Below are positions 1 to 8,889 of a stretch of 64,000 bases of DNA, in pieces; the stretch's first letter is position 1; the number at the start of each line of letters is the position of its first letter. The stretch comes from Chloroflexi bacterium bin125 (GTDB lineage Bacteria > Chloroflexota > Dehalococcoidia > Bin125), in the NCBI GenBank assembly GCA_002239025.1, contig MPNM01000004.1:1-64000 (forward strand), written 5' to 3'. The notes under the pieces are model-generated. The model searched no databases and was not told the DNA's origin. It saw nothing but the letters and a program-made list of their open reading frames with translations. The translations under genes and the position numbers were made by a program.

Positions 1-258
1 GCGTAGGTTGTTGACGGAGGCGTACAGACCGGCGTGCTGAATCTGCATCATCGGGCGCCGCCCGCCGATGATCAGACCAGCCGATACGGCGACGGCCTCG
101 TCTTCGGTCGAACAGTGCACGGTGCGGATCTCCTCGTCGGCCATCAGCAGGTCGAGCACCGTACGCTGATGCGTGTCGGGCACGAGGACGATGTCCTGCA
201 CCCCTGCCTCGCGGATTGCCGACAACAACTGATCCGCAGGAATCGACTGCGCCGTCAT
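1..258 (-). CDS. TPP-dependent decarboxylase alpha subunit-like (N-terminal part, runs off window)
   Basis: The first 86 codons of a gene are visible, starting at an ATG whose complement lies at 256-258; the rest is outside the window. The peptide has the N-terminal pyrimidine-binding fold of thiamine-diphosphate enzymes: a helix and strand (VQDIVLVPD), then the segment STEDEAVAVSAGLIIGG, whose glutamate would activate the TPP cofactor, then MQIQHAGLYASVNNL. This pattern is typical of the alpha subunit of sulfopyruvate or phosphonopyruvate decarboxylase, where alpha and beta are separate polypeptides. The assignment to that subgroup is by family resemblance; the substrate cannot be told from this fragment. 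It is transcribed away from the TlpA-like gene at 320, leaving a 61-bp divergent spacer. Confidence 0.72.
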   Translation of the reverse strand, partial: MTAQSIPADQLLSAIREAGVQDIVLVPDTHQRTVLDLLMADEEIRTVHCSTEDEAVAVSAGLIIGGRRPMMQIQHAGLYASVNNLR

Positions 259-319
259 AGGCTGCCTCCAAGTGCGCTAGCCGCTCAGCGAGTTCTCACC
301 AAGCGTCGAGTCGAACGCC

Positions 320-1423
320 ATGAATGATACCGACGAGTCCAACGAACAATCAGTAGAGCAACCCGTCGATCAACAGGGCGGACTGCCGCACGAGAATCCC
401 AACCGCCCGCGCGAGTATCACGGGGCACGTACGGTCATCGCCGGCGCGGGTGTCGTACTCGCCGTCGCAGCTGCGTTGTGGTTGACACTGCTGCAGCCGT
501 CGGGCGGCGGCGACGGTGGCGTAGTCGATTTGCCGGCCTGGCTGCGGAGCGAAGGTCGGGAGATCGGTTCAAGCATCGGTCAACTCGCGCCGGACTTCGA
601 CCTGGAAACGGTAGATGGCGGTCGATTCCGGCTCTCCGACTGGCGAGGACAGCCGGTGTTGATCAACTTCTGGGCATCCTGGTGTGGTCCCTGCAGGCGC
701 GAGGTTCCGGCACTGATCCGTGCTCAGGAAGCTCTGGCAGCCACCGGATTCACGGTCGTCGGTGTGAACATTGAGGAATCGACTTCGGTGGCACTCGACT
801 TCATCGGTGAATTCGGCATTGAGTACGCAATTCCAATGGACTTCGACGGAGCCGTCTTCCGCGCGTACGGCGGAGGAGGACCGAGCGGCCCGCCGCGATC
901 GTTTTTCGTCGATCCGGACGGCGTGATCGTTCGCATCTGGGCAGGGCAGGCACCTGATGAGGTTGTGGATGAGGACACACAAGATTTCGCCGAGTCCTAC
1001 GCCACCGGTCGCGTAGGTCCGCTACCCGGCTTGAAGTCTCCTCCGCCGGTCGATGCCGAGGACGAGATTTCAGTCGGAATCGAGGTTGGGTCAATCGCTC
1101 CCGACATGCTGCTGTCGCCGAAGCTGGAGCCAGACGGTCGATGGCTGCTGAGCGGAGAGCGCGGGCGGGCAGTTACGATCGCCATCGTGCCGCCGGGCTG
1201 CATGCGCTGTGGTCGCGCGGTCGGCTCCGAAGATGACGCCACAGAAGGCTCGATCATTCTGCTGGGAGAGCCGGGCGGCTCGGAAGATGAGCAGGGAACA
1301 GAGCGACTGGAACTGACGTGGTCCCGCGACGTTGGAAGGCTCTACGCGCCCAGTGGCGACTTACAGTTGATAGAGATAGATGCCCGAGGCGTGATCGTCA
1401 GTATCTCCGGGATGCTGGAGTAG
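320..1423 (+). CDS. Membrane-anchored TlpA/ResA-like thioredoxin protein with a second CxxC region
   Basis: 367 aa. Residues 1-36 are hydrophilic and cytoplasmic, about 38-58 form one transmembrane anchor, and the rest should face outward. Residues 84-225 are a TlpA/AhpC-type thioredoxin fold with the redox motif WCGPC (Cys122, Cys125) and a cis-Pro region near GPPRSFF. Such proteins reduce or oxidise exported thiols, for example in cytochrome c maturation. Unusually, the chain continues for about 110 residues. This tail begins with VGSIAPDMLL, which echoes the IGQLAPDFDL that opens the thioredoxin domain, and carries a further pair PPGCMRC (Cys294, Cys297). It looks like a diverged second redox domain. 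The gene lies 18 bp upstream of the amino acid dehydrogenase. Confidence 0.88.
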   Translation: MNDTDESNEQSVEQPVDQQGGLPHENPNRPREYHGARTVIAGAGVVLAVAAALWLTLLQPSGGGDGGVVDLPAWLRSEGREIGSSIGQLAPDFDLETVDGGRFRLSDWRGQPVLINFWASWCGPCRREVPALIRAQEALAATGFTVVGVNIEESTSVALDFIGEFGIEYAIPMDFDGAVFRAYGGGGPSGPPRSFFVDPDGVIVRIWAGQAPDEVVDEDTQDFAESYATGRVGPLPGLKSPPPVDAEDEISVGIEVGSIAPDMLLSPKLEPDGRWLLSGERGRAVTIAIVPPGCMRCGRAVGSEDDATEGSIILLGEPGGSEDEQGTERLELTWSRDVGRLYAPSGDLQLIEIDARGVIVSISGMLE

Positions 1424-1441
1424 CAGATAGCGAGGTCGCTA

Positions 1442-2500
1442 ATGACCCACTTCCGCACGATTATCAAGCACGGATTTGAAGAAGTTGCCCTGTGGCGCGA
1501 TCCGGACGTCGAGCTAGAGGCGATCTGCGCGATCCACTCAACGGCTCGCGGACCGGCGATTGGCGGGACTCGCTGGCAGCCGTATGAAGATGTCGATGCT
1601 GCATTCGATGACGTCCTGAGGCTGGCTGAGGCGATGACGTTGAAGTCGTCCGCCGCCCGGCTGCCATTCGGCGGCGGTAAGGCGGTCGTGATCGGCGACC
1701 CGTCGAACAAAACCGAAGCTCAGTTGCGCAGCTATGCCGAGTTCGTCAACGAGTTCGAGGGCCGATATCTGACCACGACCGACGTGGGTACCACCACCAG
1801 CGAAATCGATCAGCTCTCGCAGTGGACGCAGCACGTCGTCGGCACATCGCCGGAACTCGGCGGGTCCGGCGACACATCGGCGCTCACCGCCGTGACCGTC
1901 CTGAGCGGGATCTACGCCACGCTTGAAGCACTCGATGGCGACCCCAGTCCAGCCGGCCGCAACATCGTCGTCGTTGGCGTGGGAAAGGTTGGATCGAAAG
2001 TGGCACGGTCGCTCGCCGACGCCGGAGCTCGCGTGATGGTCGCCGATATCCGGGCGATTGCCGCTGGCGTCCTGGCCGCCGAGATCGGTGCGCGGACCGT
2101 CTCAGTCGACGAGGCCTACGTGACACCTTGCGACTTGCTCTCACCCAACGCCCTGGGCGGCGTGTTCGGTGAGACATCGATCCAGGCGCTCCAGTGTCGC
2201 GCAATCTGCGGCGGCGCCAACAACCAGCTTGTCCGCGACCCCGAGGACGCCGCATTAATCGCAGAGCGAGGCATCCTCTACGCACCGGACTACGTCGTGA
2301 ATTCGGGAGGCGTGATCTCCGTGGCGCAGGAGGTCGCTGGTTGGAGCTACGAGCAGTCGGTCGAACACGCTGAGGGTGTCTTCGGGACGACGCGCGAAAT
2401 CTTCGAGCTGGCCGAGCGGCGCAAAATCACCACGGCCGAAGCCGCGAGAGACTTCGCTTTGTCGATGTTGCCACAGAGCGTGCCCAGCAGATCTAGCTGA
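1442..2500 (+). CDS. Leucine/valine dehydrogenase (Glu/Leu/Phe/Val dehydrogenase family)
   Basis: 352 aa, the usual length for leucine, valine or phenylalanine dehydrogenases rather than the longer glutamate dehydrogenases. It catalyses NAD-dependent reversible oxidative deamination of an amino acid to the 2-oxo acid and ammonia. The N-terminal domain has the substrate motif GPAIGGTRW and the catalytic-lysine segment LKSSAARLPFGGGKAV. The C-terminal Rossmann domain has VVVGVGKVGSKVA. The short length and the absence of a glutamate-type N-terminus favour a branched-chain substrate, which fits the ilv genes 18 kb away, but specificity is not proven. Its stop overlaps the convergent gene at 2493 by 8 bp. 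Confidence 0.88.
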   Translation: MTHFRTIIKHGFEEVALWRDPDVELEAICAIHSTARGPAIGGTRWQPYEDVDAAFDDVLRLAEAMTLKSSAARLPFGGGKAVVIGDPSNKTEAQLRSYAEFVNEFEGRYLTTTDVGTTTSEIDQLSQWTQHVVGTSPELGGSGDTSALTAVTVLSGIYATLEALDGDPSPAGRNIVVVGVGKVGSKVARSLADAGARVMVADIRAIAAGVLAAEIGARTVSVDEAYVTPCDLLSPNALGGVFGETSIQALQCRAICGGANNQLVRDPEDAALIAERGILYAPDYVVNSGGVISVAQEVAGWSYEQSVEHAEGVFGTTREIFELAERRKITTAEAARDFALSMLPQSVPSRSS

Positions 2501-3200
2501 GCGACTGCATCGTTTCTCTGGAGGGATCGTCTCCATAGAGGGCAAAGTGCTCTCCCCAAAGACTCCGAAGAAGCCCTTCCATTCGATAATCAACGAGTCC
2601 TTTGTGGTCCATAGACGGCACGATCAGGAAAGCGCGCGGGCTGATTGTTCGAAAGCGAAGAATCTGAGGCGCTGCATGCTGAGGAAGCAACTTCTCCAAC
2701 ACCCGGCTCCATCGCTCCATTTGTGAAGTGTGTGTGGCCTGGCGGCCAAAGCTCTGATAGATCACGACAGTCTGCTCAGGTTCGACATCGAGGTCCGGAA
2801 ACTGAAGGTATCTGCCAGACGATTGATTGGGATTGAATGCCAAGCCAATATCGGGATCGAAAAAAACGACCTCAGTAGGCGGGCGCAAGGGCTGGCCATA
2901 GAACTTGGTGTGTGCCCCAAGAATTCCACTGCCCTCAATCGCTGCCAGATTCCGATCATCGCGTCCGACCAAGCGATGAAGGACATCGAAGAGCTCTACG
3001 TCACAGGCTCCGAACTCTTGCGGCTTTTTCAAGTACTCCGTCTTCCCGCCGTGGCCCGGATGATCGGCTTCGCTGTCGTTCCGGCACCAGATGACACCGA
3101 GTGAGAGCGTTGGCTCTGCCTTTGGGAACTCTCCTGTGAGTGTCCGCAGCAGGCCATACTTGGCAAAGTCGCCGATGTCTCCAACGTACTGATTCTTCAT
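2493..3200 (-). CDS. Conserved protein of unknown function (MKNQYVGDIGDFAKYGLLR family)
   Basis: 235 aa, soluble, no signal peptide. The start (ATG, complement 3198-3200) has AGGA 8 nt upstream. I recognise the N-terminal pattern MKNQYVGDIGDFAKYGLLR followed by LGVIWC and a His/Gly-rich acidic stretch as that of a scattered bacterial family without assigned function. A central strand VVFFDPDIGL resembles the DPP-type loop of nucleotide-modifying enzymes or methyltransferases, but no SAM-binding glycine motif is visible, so this is not a basis for a function. It converges on and overlaps the leucine dehydrogenase gene by 8 bp and is divergent from the amidohydrolase. Its codon use looks less G+C-biased than its neighbours, which may reflect transfer. 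Confidence 0.75.
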   Translation of the reverse strand: MKNQYVGDIGDFAKYGLLRTLTGEFPKAEPTLSLGVIWCRNDSEADHPGHGGKTEYLKKPQEFGACDVELFDVLHRLVGRDDRNLAAIEGSGILGAHTKFYGQPLRPPTEVVFFDPDIGLAFNPNQSSGRYLQFPDLDVEPEQTVVIYQSFGRQATHTSQMERWSRVLEKLLPQHAAPQILRFRTISPRAFLIVPSMDHKGLVDYRMEGLLRSLWGEHFALYGDDPSRETMQSLS

Positions 3201-3292
3201 TGGACGATCCTACCCCAGACCAGCCAGTTCTCAGGTCTTGTGACCCGATACCATGCAGGGGAAGAACCTGGATTCAGCAGCAGGAGCCCCTC

Positions 3293-4489
3293 ATGTCCCT
3301 CACCGTGCACGGCATTCCCGTTATCGACATCGACTCTCACTACACCGAACCGCCCGACCTCTGGACCTCGCGCGCGCCGGCCAAGTACAAGGATGCGGTG
3401 CCGCACATCGTGATCAACGATGAGGGTCAGCAGCGTTGGCAGGTGCTCGACGACATTGACTTTGGACCTCCCGGGTTCACGGTCGTCCGTGACGATGGCA
3501 AGAAGGAGTACGGCACCATCTCGCTCGACAGCTTCGAGCAGATGTCGAAGGCGGCCACCGACCCCAAGGAACGGCTGAAGATGCTTGACAACCTCGGCGT
3601 CGCTCAGCAGATCGTCTATCCGAATGTCGCGGGATTCGGCTCGCAGAACTTCGTCCGCATTGAGGACACCGAGCTGCGCAACGTCTGCTGTACGGTCTAC
3701 AACGACGCGATTGCCGAGTTCCAAGCAGATGGTGGAGGTCGCCTGTATCCGCAGGGCCTGGTGCCGTTCTGGGACATTCCGGCCGCAGTTGAAGAGTTGC
3801 AGCGGATCAAGGATCTCGGCATGACCGGGATCACGATGTGCGACACGCCGGAAGCGTTCGGTCTGCCGCATCTCGGCGATCCGGCCTGGGACCCCTTCTG
3901 GGACGCCTGCCAGGACATGGAGATGCCGGTCAACTTCCACATCGGCGCGGGCGCGGGCGTCGCTGACAAGCTGGTCTGGCCTGGGTACGGTCCTCAGCGC
4001 CGCTTAGCGCTGACCTCGATCAGCCTATTCATCACCAACTTCAAAGTGATCATGAACTTGATCTTCAGCGGCCTCTGTGAGCGCTATCCGAACATCAACT
4101 TCGTCTCCGTGGAGTCGGGCATCGGCTGGGTGCCATTCCTGCTCGAGGCGATGGACTACCAGTTCGAGGAGACCGTGCCGACCGAGCGCGAGGGTCTGAC
4201 GATGAAGCCGTCGGAGTACTTCCGCCGCCAGATCTTCGCCTCGTTCTGGTTCGAAGACTTTGGTCCGCGCGCCGCGATCGCCGAAATCGGCGAGGACAAC
4301 GTGATGTTCGAGACCGACTTCCCGCACCCGACCTGCCTCTACCCAAGGGCGCAGGAGCACATCACCGAGGTCCTGACCGACCTCGATGAGGGCATCCGCG
4401 AGAAGGTCCTGAGAACCACCGCAGAGCGCATCTACCACCTGCCGCCGCCGCCAGCCGAGATCTACGAAAGCGCAGCCGCAGGCGGGTAA
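3293..4489 (+). CDS. Amidohydrolase family 2 metal-dependent hydrolase
   Basis: 398 aa from the ATG at 3293, preceded by CAGGAG at 3281-3286; an open frame extends further upstream but would overlap the divergent gene at 2493-3200. The protein is a TIM-barrel amidohydrolase. It opens with the metal-site variant DSH (Asp14-Ser15-His16 in DIDSHYTEPPDLW), has NFHIGAG in mid-barrel, and ends the active site with FETDFPHP, whose aspartate normally activates the metal-bound water. The DxH-type opening is usual for a subgroup of COG2159-like hydrolases and decarboxylases. The substrate is unknown. A hairpin terminator follows at 4522-4546. Confidence 0.87.
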   Translation: MSLTVHGIPVIDIDSHYTEPPDLWTSRAPAKYKDAVPHIVINDEGQQRWQVLDDIDFGPPGFTVVRDDGKKEYGTISLDSFEQMSKAATDPKERLKMLDNLGVAQQIVYPNVAGFGSQNFVRIEDTELRNVCCTVYNDAIAEFQADGGGRLYPQGLVPFWDIPAAVEELQRIKDLGMTGITMCDTPEAFGLPHLGDPAWDPFWDACQDMEMPVNFHIGAGAGVADKLVWPGYGPQRRLALTSISLFITNFKVIMNLIFSGLCERYPNINFVSVESGIGWVPFLLEAMDYQFEETVPTEREGLTMKPSEYFRRQIFASFWFEDFGPRAAIAEIGEDNVMFETDFPHPTCLYPRAQEHITEVLTDLDEGIREKVLRTTAERIYHLPPPPAEIYESAAAGG

Positions 4490-4521
4490 CAGCAGGAGAT
4501 TGGCCGACCGTCAACGCATGT

Positions 4522-4546
4522 AAGGGCGGCTCTCGTGGCCGCCCTT
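4522..4546 (+). terminator. Hairpin terminator after the amidohydrolase gene
   Basis: Perfect 9-bp inverted repeat: AAGGGCGGC (4522-4530) and GCCGCCCTT (4538-4546) around a 7-nt loop. It is followed by a modestly T-rich stretch. It separates the amidohydrolase from the downstream SDR. Confidence 0.6.
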
Positions 4547-4635
4547 TCCGTGTTTCATCCGATATGCGAGTCCCTCGGGCGGCCACAACGGCCACCCCTG
4601 CAGCGGAACACAGACACAAGAAATGGAGACCTCAC

Positions 4636-5397
4636 ATGCCAGGAAGACTCGAAGGCAAAGTCGCAATCGTCACCGGCGGTGGCGCCGGGATGGGCGCTGC
4701 TGAGTGCCGGCTGTTTGCTCGTGAAGGAGCGGCCGTCGCGATTGTTGATCTCTACGAAGAGGGCGGGCGCGAAGTCGAGGAAGAGATTCGCTCGTCTGGA
4801 GGAGTCGCCAACTTTGTCAAGATGGACGTGACCGCTGAGGAAGAGTGGAATGCCCTGATCTCTTCCACGCTGGAGACGTTCGGCGGACGGCTTGACGTGC
4901 TAGTCAACAACGCCGGACTGTCTTCGACTGTCGTCGACGACCCCAACTCGACTGAGGGCTGGCACCAGATCATGAACGTCAATGCGACGGGTGTGTTTCT
5001 GGGCACCAAGCTGGGGTCGGCGGCGATGATTGCTGCGGGCAACGGTGGCTCGATCGTCAACATTTCATCGATCTACGGGTTCGTCGGATCCGACGCTGGA
5101 CACCCGGCCTATCACGCGTCGAAAGCCGCGGTGCGCAACTTCTCCAAGGCGATGGCGGTCAGGCTGGGACCTCAGGGCATCCGCGTCAACACTGTGCATC
5201 CGGGCTTTATGCCGCCGATGCGCTCCAGCGTCGGCATGTCCGACGAAGCACGAGCGCGGCTCGTGCGCGCGATTCCGCTGAGGCGGACCGGTGAGGTTGA
5301 CGAAGTTGCGAACGGCGTCCTGTTCCTCGCCTCCGACGAGTCCTCGTATGTGACCGGCTCAGAGCTTAAGGTCGACGGAGGATTCCTCGCTCGGTAA
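4636..5397 (+). CDS. Short-chain dehydrogenase/reductase (SDR), classical type
   Basis: 253 aa from the ATG at 4636, chosen because GGAG (4625-4628) precedes it and because the family begins just before the cofactor strand. Cofactor motif TGGGAGMG (13-20), NNAG (91-94), catalytic Ser at 144/145, Tyr159 and Lys163 (YHASK). The acidic residue at the end of beta-2 (VDLY) suggests NAD preference. The substrate is unknown; classical SDRs oxidise or reduce hydroxyl/keto groups. It is one of six SDR genes in the window and is nearest in style to those at 8890 and 46765. Confidence 0.88.
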   Translation: MPGRLEGKVAIVTGGGAGMGAAECRLFAREGAAVAIVDLYEEGGREVEEEIRSSGGVANFVKMDVTAEEEWNALISSTLETFGGRLDVLVNNAGLSSTVVDDPNSTEGWHQIMNVNATGVFLGTKLGSAAMIAAGNGGSIVNISSIYGFVGSDAGHPAYHASKAAVRNFSKAMAVRLGPQGIRVNTVHPGFMPPMRSSVGMSDEARARLVRAIPLRRTGEVDEVANGVLFLASDESSYVTGSELKVDGGFLAR

Positions 5398-5588
5398 CTC
5401 GCCGCGGGCACGGCTTGGTCTGGTTGACAGCCGAGTTATCGGTTGGCAAAGTGGCGAAAGAGAATTCGTAAGCCGAGCGCAAAATCGGTCAACGAGCGTG
5501 GAACGTGTGCAGCGATAATCTGAGTCCGCGATAAGCTAACGTCAACTAACTCCCACCACGGCGGGCGTGGCGCAAGGAGGAGCCGGGA

Positions 5589-6431
5589 ATGCGAAGCATC
5601 TTGTTTGACGGAACGGCAAGGCGGTGGAGCCTGGGCGTGGCGTTGGTCGCTGGCCTGGCGACGCTGTTGATCACGCTGGCGCCGTCGCTCGACGCACAGA
5701 GCCAACCGCTGCCGCCCCAGTATTTCTGGGGAACCGATGCCACAAACTACGCAGGAGCAGAGGTCAAGGTCTTCGACCAAAACGGGAACGAGCTTCCGGC
5801 CTGTCCGGTGAGCGCCCAATGCGAACAAGAAGGCATCGTCTACAGCGATGGCGGATGGCACGTGGCAGTGGATCCACGGGAAGCCACGAAGGTGAAACTC
5901 CGCATCGTTTCGGCCGCCGAGAGCCGCGAGACCAACTTGCTGGACGTCGTTGGCGGAGATGGCCAGGGCGTTTCGATCAGACAGTTCGTCAATGTGGTTC
6001 AGGTTGAAACGGCCCCAACTGAGACGTTACCGATTCGGATCACTGTGCGGCTGCACCCGACCCGACCGTTGAGGACGCTGGAATTCAACATCAGCGTCAA
6101 CAACATCCGAGTCAGCCCGGCGCCGCCGAAGCGGTATCTTACGCCAGGCCTGCGCACTGACAGATGGTTGCAGAGTTCAGTGATTGACGCCGGCAACGGC
6201 TACCAGGTCCGAATCATCGCCTGTAAGCAGACCGATGACGACGTCCTCTTCGGCGTCAGGGTTGCAGGCCACGACGACATCATCCCACGCCTGCATCGGT
6301 TGCGAAGCAGCGTGACCGACAATGAATGGAAGAACAGCAACGTGTTCGAGATCCAGCTCCCGGGCAGCAGTCAGAATGTCGTCCGACTGGGCGCAGATGC
6401 CGACTGCTCCGGAAGCCCGATCAAGCAGTAG
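5589..6431 (+). CDS. Secreted protein with two EFGLR-type modules (unknown function)
   Basis: 280 aa. The start has a strong Shine-Dalgarno sequence (AAGGAGGAG). Residues 12-37 are a signal peptide or signal anchor ending in a possible SLDA cleavage region. Residues 40-145 look like a beta-rich domain with DQNGNEL and two cysteines (Cys72, Cys78). Residues about 148-199 and 206-256 are two diverged copies of a module with the pattern: basic beta strand, polar turn, (E/L)F-hydrophobic strand, a P-x-(R/K)-hydrophobic element and a W followed by a Ser. Clear counterparts occur as pairs in the proteins at 44617 and 51869. This is the most diverged pair (ITVRL / LEFNI / PPKRYL / RWLQSS and VRIIAC / VLFGVRV / IPRLHRL / EWKNS). 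Function unknown; presumably extracytoplasmic. Confidence 0.8.
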   Translation: MRSILFDGTARRWSLGVALVAGLATLLITLAPSLDAQSQPLPPQYFWGTDATNYAGAEVKVFDQNGNELPACPVSAQCEQEGIVYSDGGWHVAVDPREATKVKLRIVSAAESRETNLLDVVGGDGQGVSIRQFVNVVQVETAPTETLPIRITVRLHPTRPLRTLEFNISVNNIRVSPAPPKRYLTPGLRTDRWLQSSVIDAGNGYQVRIIACKQTDDDVLFGVRVAGHDDIIPRLHRLRSSVTDNEWKNSNVFEIQLPGSSQNVVRLGADADCSGSPIKQ

Positions 6432-6454
6432 TGCGGGAGTCCTGGTAGGCAATC

Positions 6455-6488
6455 ACAAAGCCCATCGCGTTCGAGCGGCGGGCTTTGT
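6455..6488. terminator. Bidirectional terminator between convergent genes
   Basis: Inverted repeat ACAAAGCCC (6455-6463) and GGGCTTTGT (6480-6488) with a 16-nt loop. It lies between the ends of the secreted-protein gene (6431) and the MFS gene (6494), so it can serve both strands. Confidence 0.55.
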
Positions 6489-6493
6489 TGTGC

Positions 6494-7852
6494 TCACTCA
6501 GATACCCGATGCTTCTGCGCAGCCGCTCGCACGGCCGGATGTGTCGATGGCGTAATCAGTGCAGCAACGCGGCGCACCAGCGTTTCCAGCGGTGTCCGGC
6601 GCTTGGCAGGCAGCCGCAGCATCAGACAGAGAAGAGCCGATCCAGCCCAGAGGCCCGAACACGTGTAGAAAGCGACCTCATAGGAACCCAGCAAGTCGTA
6701 CGAGAAGGCGACCAGCACCGGCGTGATCGCATTGATCCCCATCGCTACTGGAAAGCCGATGCTGCGCACCGCGCCAAGATATCTGCGGCCAAAGTACTCG
6801 GCCCAAAACATGTCCTGGATCGGGATGTTGCCGCCGATGCCCAGTCCCATCAGAGCCAGAGCGCCGGCAATGATCCACCAGTTACCTGTCGGCGCGGCAT
6901 TGATCACTAGAACGAATCCGATTGCGCCAACCACAAACGACAGGAATCCCACAACACGGGTGTCGAAGCGATCGAGGGCCCATCCCCATGGCGGCTTCGT
7001 CAACATGGATAGCAACGAGAAGGCAGCGATCGCGAGTGCGGCCTCTACTGAATTGAATCCGTGCTCACGCAGGAACAGAACGCCGTTCAAGAGGATCGCG
7101 AAAATGCCGACGACCGAGATCCCGAAAATGAGGACGATCAGATAGAAGCAACTCGTCCGCAGCGCCTCCCGACGTGTCAGCGAGGTCTCCTGATCGCGTT
7201 GGGACGCTTCGATCTGGTCCTGAGTCAGTTGCGTCGGTCCGCCGTCGGGCAGCATCCCATGGTCTTCGGGTCGGCGGCGCATGAGCAGCGCAGACGGGAT
7301 CAGGATCGCGGCCAGACAGGCGCTAAGTACCATCCACGCCGTGCGCCAACCCAGCGGCTCGATCAGGACGGCCGCAGTGAATGAGGGCCAGAAGAACCCT
7401 GCCATCGAGACGCCCATCGACGTCCAACCCAGCGCCTGTCCGCGCTTGGCCACGAACCATTTCGATACGGAGATTGAGACGACGAGGAAGCCAGCGACAG
7501 AGGCTGAGGTCACGAGGAATACGCCGCGCACCAAGAGGTAGTGCCAGTACTCCTCGACCTGACTCATCATGAACAGAGAAGGAATACAAATCACCGCCGC
7601 AGCAAGCATGATCGGTCGGGCGCCGTACCGGTCGATCCGCGGTCCCAGAGCAAAGCCAATGACCATCAGAAATGCTTGGCCCAGAGAGTCAGCAGCGAAG
7701 AACTGAGTGCGCGTCCAGCCAAACTCCTCAATCAACTCAGGAGCAAAGACCGCCACCACCGAAGTCTGGACGCCAACAGTGACAAATTGAGCCGTAAACG
7801 CAGCAGCGACAACCACCCAGCCATAGAAGATCTGGCGACCAAAGATCGTCAT
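6494..7852 (-). CDS. Major facilitator superfamily transporter
   Basis: 452 aa from the ATG at 7852; the frame stays open upstream into the SDR gene at 7899 but that extension is polar and not membrane-like. The chain begins IFYGWVVVAAAF and shows about twelve hydrophobic segments with a charged central loop (MRRRPEDHG... to ...LTRREALRT). The loop after helix 2 (FALGPRIDRYGARP) is the MFS signature that shapes the cytoplasmic gate. The YGW start and overall layout resemble oxalate/formate or monocarboxylate-type MFS carriers. The solute is unknown. It is 46 bp downstream of, and probably cotranscribed with, the SDR at 7899-8753. Confidence 0.85.
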   Translation of the reverse strand: MTIFGRQIFYGWVVVAAAFTAQFVTVGVQTSVVAVFAPELIEEFGWTRTQFFAADSLGQAFLMVIGFALGPRIDRYGARPIMLAAAVICIPSLFMMSQVEEYWHYLLVRGVFLVTSASVAGFLVVSISVSKWFVAKRGQALGWTSMGVSMAGFFWPSFTAAVLIEPLGWRTAWMVLSACLAAILIPSALLMRRRPEDHGMLPDGGPTQLTQDQIEASQRDQETSLTRREALRTSCFYLIVLIFGISVVGIFAILLNGVLFLREHGFNSVEAALAIAAFSLLSMLTKPPWGWALDRFDTRVVGFLSFVVGAIGFVLVINAAPTGNWWIIAGALALMGLGIGGNIPIQDMFWAEYFGRRYLGAVRSIGFPVAMGINAITPVLVAFSYDLLGSYEVAFYTCSGLWAGSALLCLMLRLPAKRRTPLETLVRRVAALITPSTHPAVRAAAQKHRVSE

Positions 7853-7898
7853 GAATGGACTTGCCGCGGGCTCAGATGTGTTGCCGGAAGATTCAGGC

Positions 7899-8753
7899 TC
7901 ATTCCTGTGGAATCTCGATGCCCAGGGCGTCGAACATGCGCTGCATGTTCTCTCCGAACTCGTCCTGTCGTGGACGACCCAGAGTGAGACCACCGTCAAC
8001 GATGAGCGCGTGTCCCGTGACGAATGTGGAGTCGTCGCTGGAAAGCCAGAGTGCGGCGTGCGCGATGTCCGACGGGCGGCCCGAGCGCTTGATTGGCTGC
8101 GCCTGACCCATCACCTCGGCCATGGCCTCGACGGTTTTGTCCGCGTCTTCGGACGTGAGGCCCAGCGACTTGCCAAAGATCGGCGTCGCGATGCCGCCCG
8201 GGCAGATGCAGTTGACACGGATGTTGTGCTCGCCCAGCTCGTATGCGGCAATCTTGGTCAGGTGCATGACCGCGCCCTTGGCGACGCTGTAGATCGCCGG
8301 GCCATTGCCCGCTCCGACACCGGCGATGCTGGCCGTGCTGACGATGGCGCCGCCATCGCCCTGCGCGACCATCGCGCGGGCCGAGTGCTTGATTCCGAAG
8401 AAGACGCCCTTCAGCAGGCCGCCCATGGTCTGCTCGTACTCATCCTCTTCGACCTCCAGGATCCCGCCAAGCGCGCCTGCGTAGCCGGCATTGTTGAAGA
8501 TCGCGTCGATCCGACCGTAACGATCGATGGCGTGCGCCACTGCGCCCTGCACGTCGGCCTCAGCCGAGACATCGGCGTGGACGTAGCTGGTCTCGCCGCC
8601 GATTGATTCGACCAGCGCGTGTCCCCGCTCATCCTGGATGTCAGCCACGACGACGCGCCCGCCCTCTTCGGCGAACAGTCGCACCGATCCCTCGCCGATG
8701 CCACTGGCGCCTCCGGTGATCACCGCCACCTTGCCATCGATACGTCCTGCCAT
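7899..8753 (-). CDS. Short-chain dehydrogenase/reductase (SDR)
   Basis: 284 aa. Cofactor motif TGGASGIG (13-20), acidic VADI after beta-2 (NAD type), NNAG (87-90), Ser142, Tyr155 and Lys159 (YSVAK). The C-terminus is longer than in most SDRs: after the usual final strand VDGGL it adds about 25 residues (GRPRQDEFGENMQRMFDALG). Such tails often cover the active site or the subunit interface. It is divergent from the SDR at 8890 across 136 bp and precedes the MFS gene on the same strand, which suggests import and oxidation of one substrate; this is inference. Confidence 0.87.
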   Translation of the reverse strand: MAGRIDGKVAVITGGASGIGEGSVRLFAEEGGRVVVADIQDERGHALVESIGGETSYVHADVSAEADVQGAVAHAIDRYGRIDAIFNNAGYAGALGGILEVEEDEYEQTMGGLLKGVFFGIKHSARAMVAQGDGGAIVSTASIAGVGAGNGPAIYSVAKGAVMHLTKIAAYELGEHNIRVNCICPGGIATPIFGKSLGLTSEDADKTVEAMAEVMGQAQPIKRSGRPSDIAHAALWLSSDDSTFVTGHALIVDGGLTLGRPRQDEFGENMQRMFDALGIEIPQE

Positions 8754-8889
8754 GATTCAGCCTCCGCCTGGTTAGATGTTGTCGAAATGGTTCGCGTCTG
8801 CGTAGGATACGCACCGCCTCGGCTTTTGGCGCGTCATGAGCAAGTCTCTAGACTGCGCAAGCCACAGCGGACAAGGCAGGAGCAGGATG

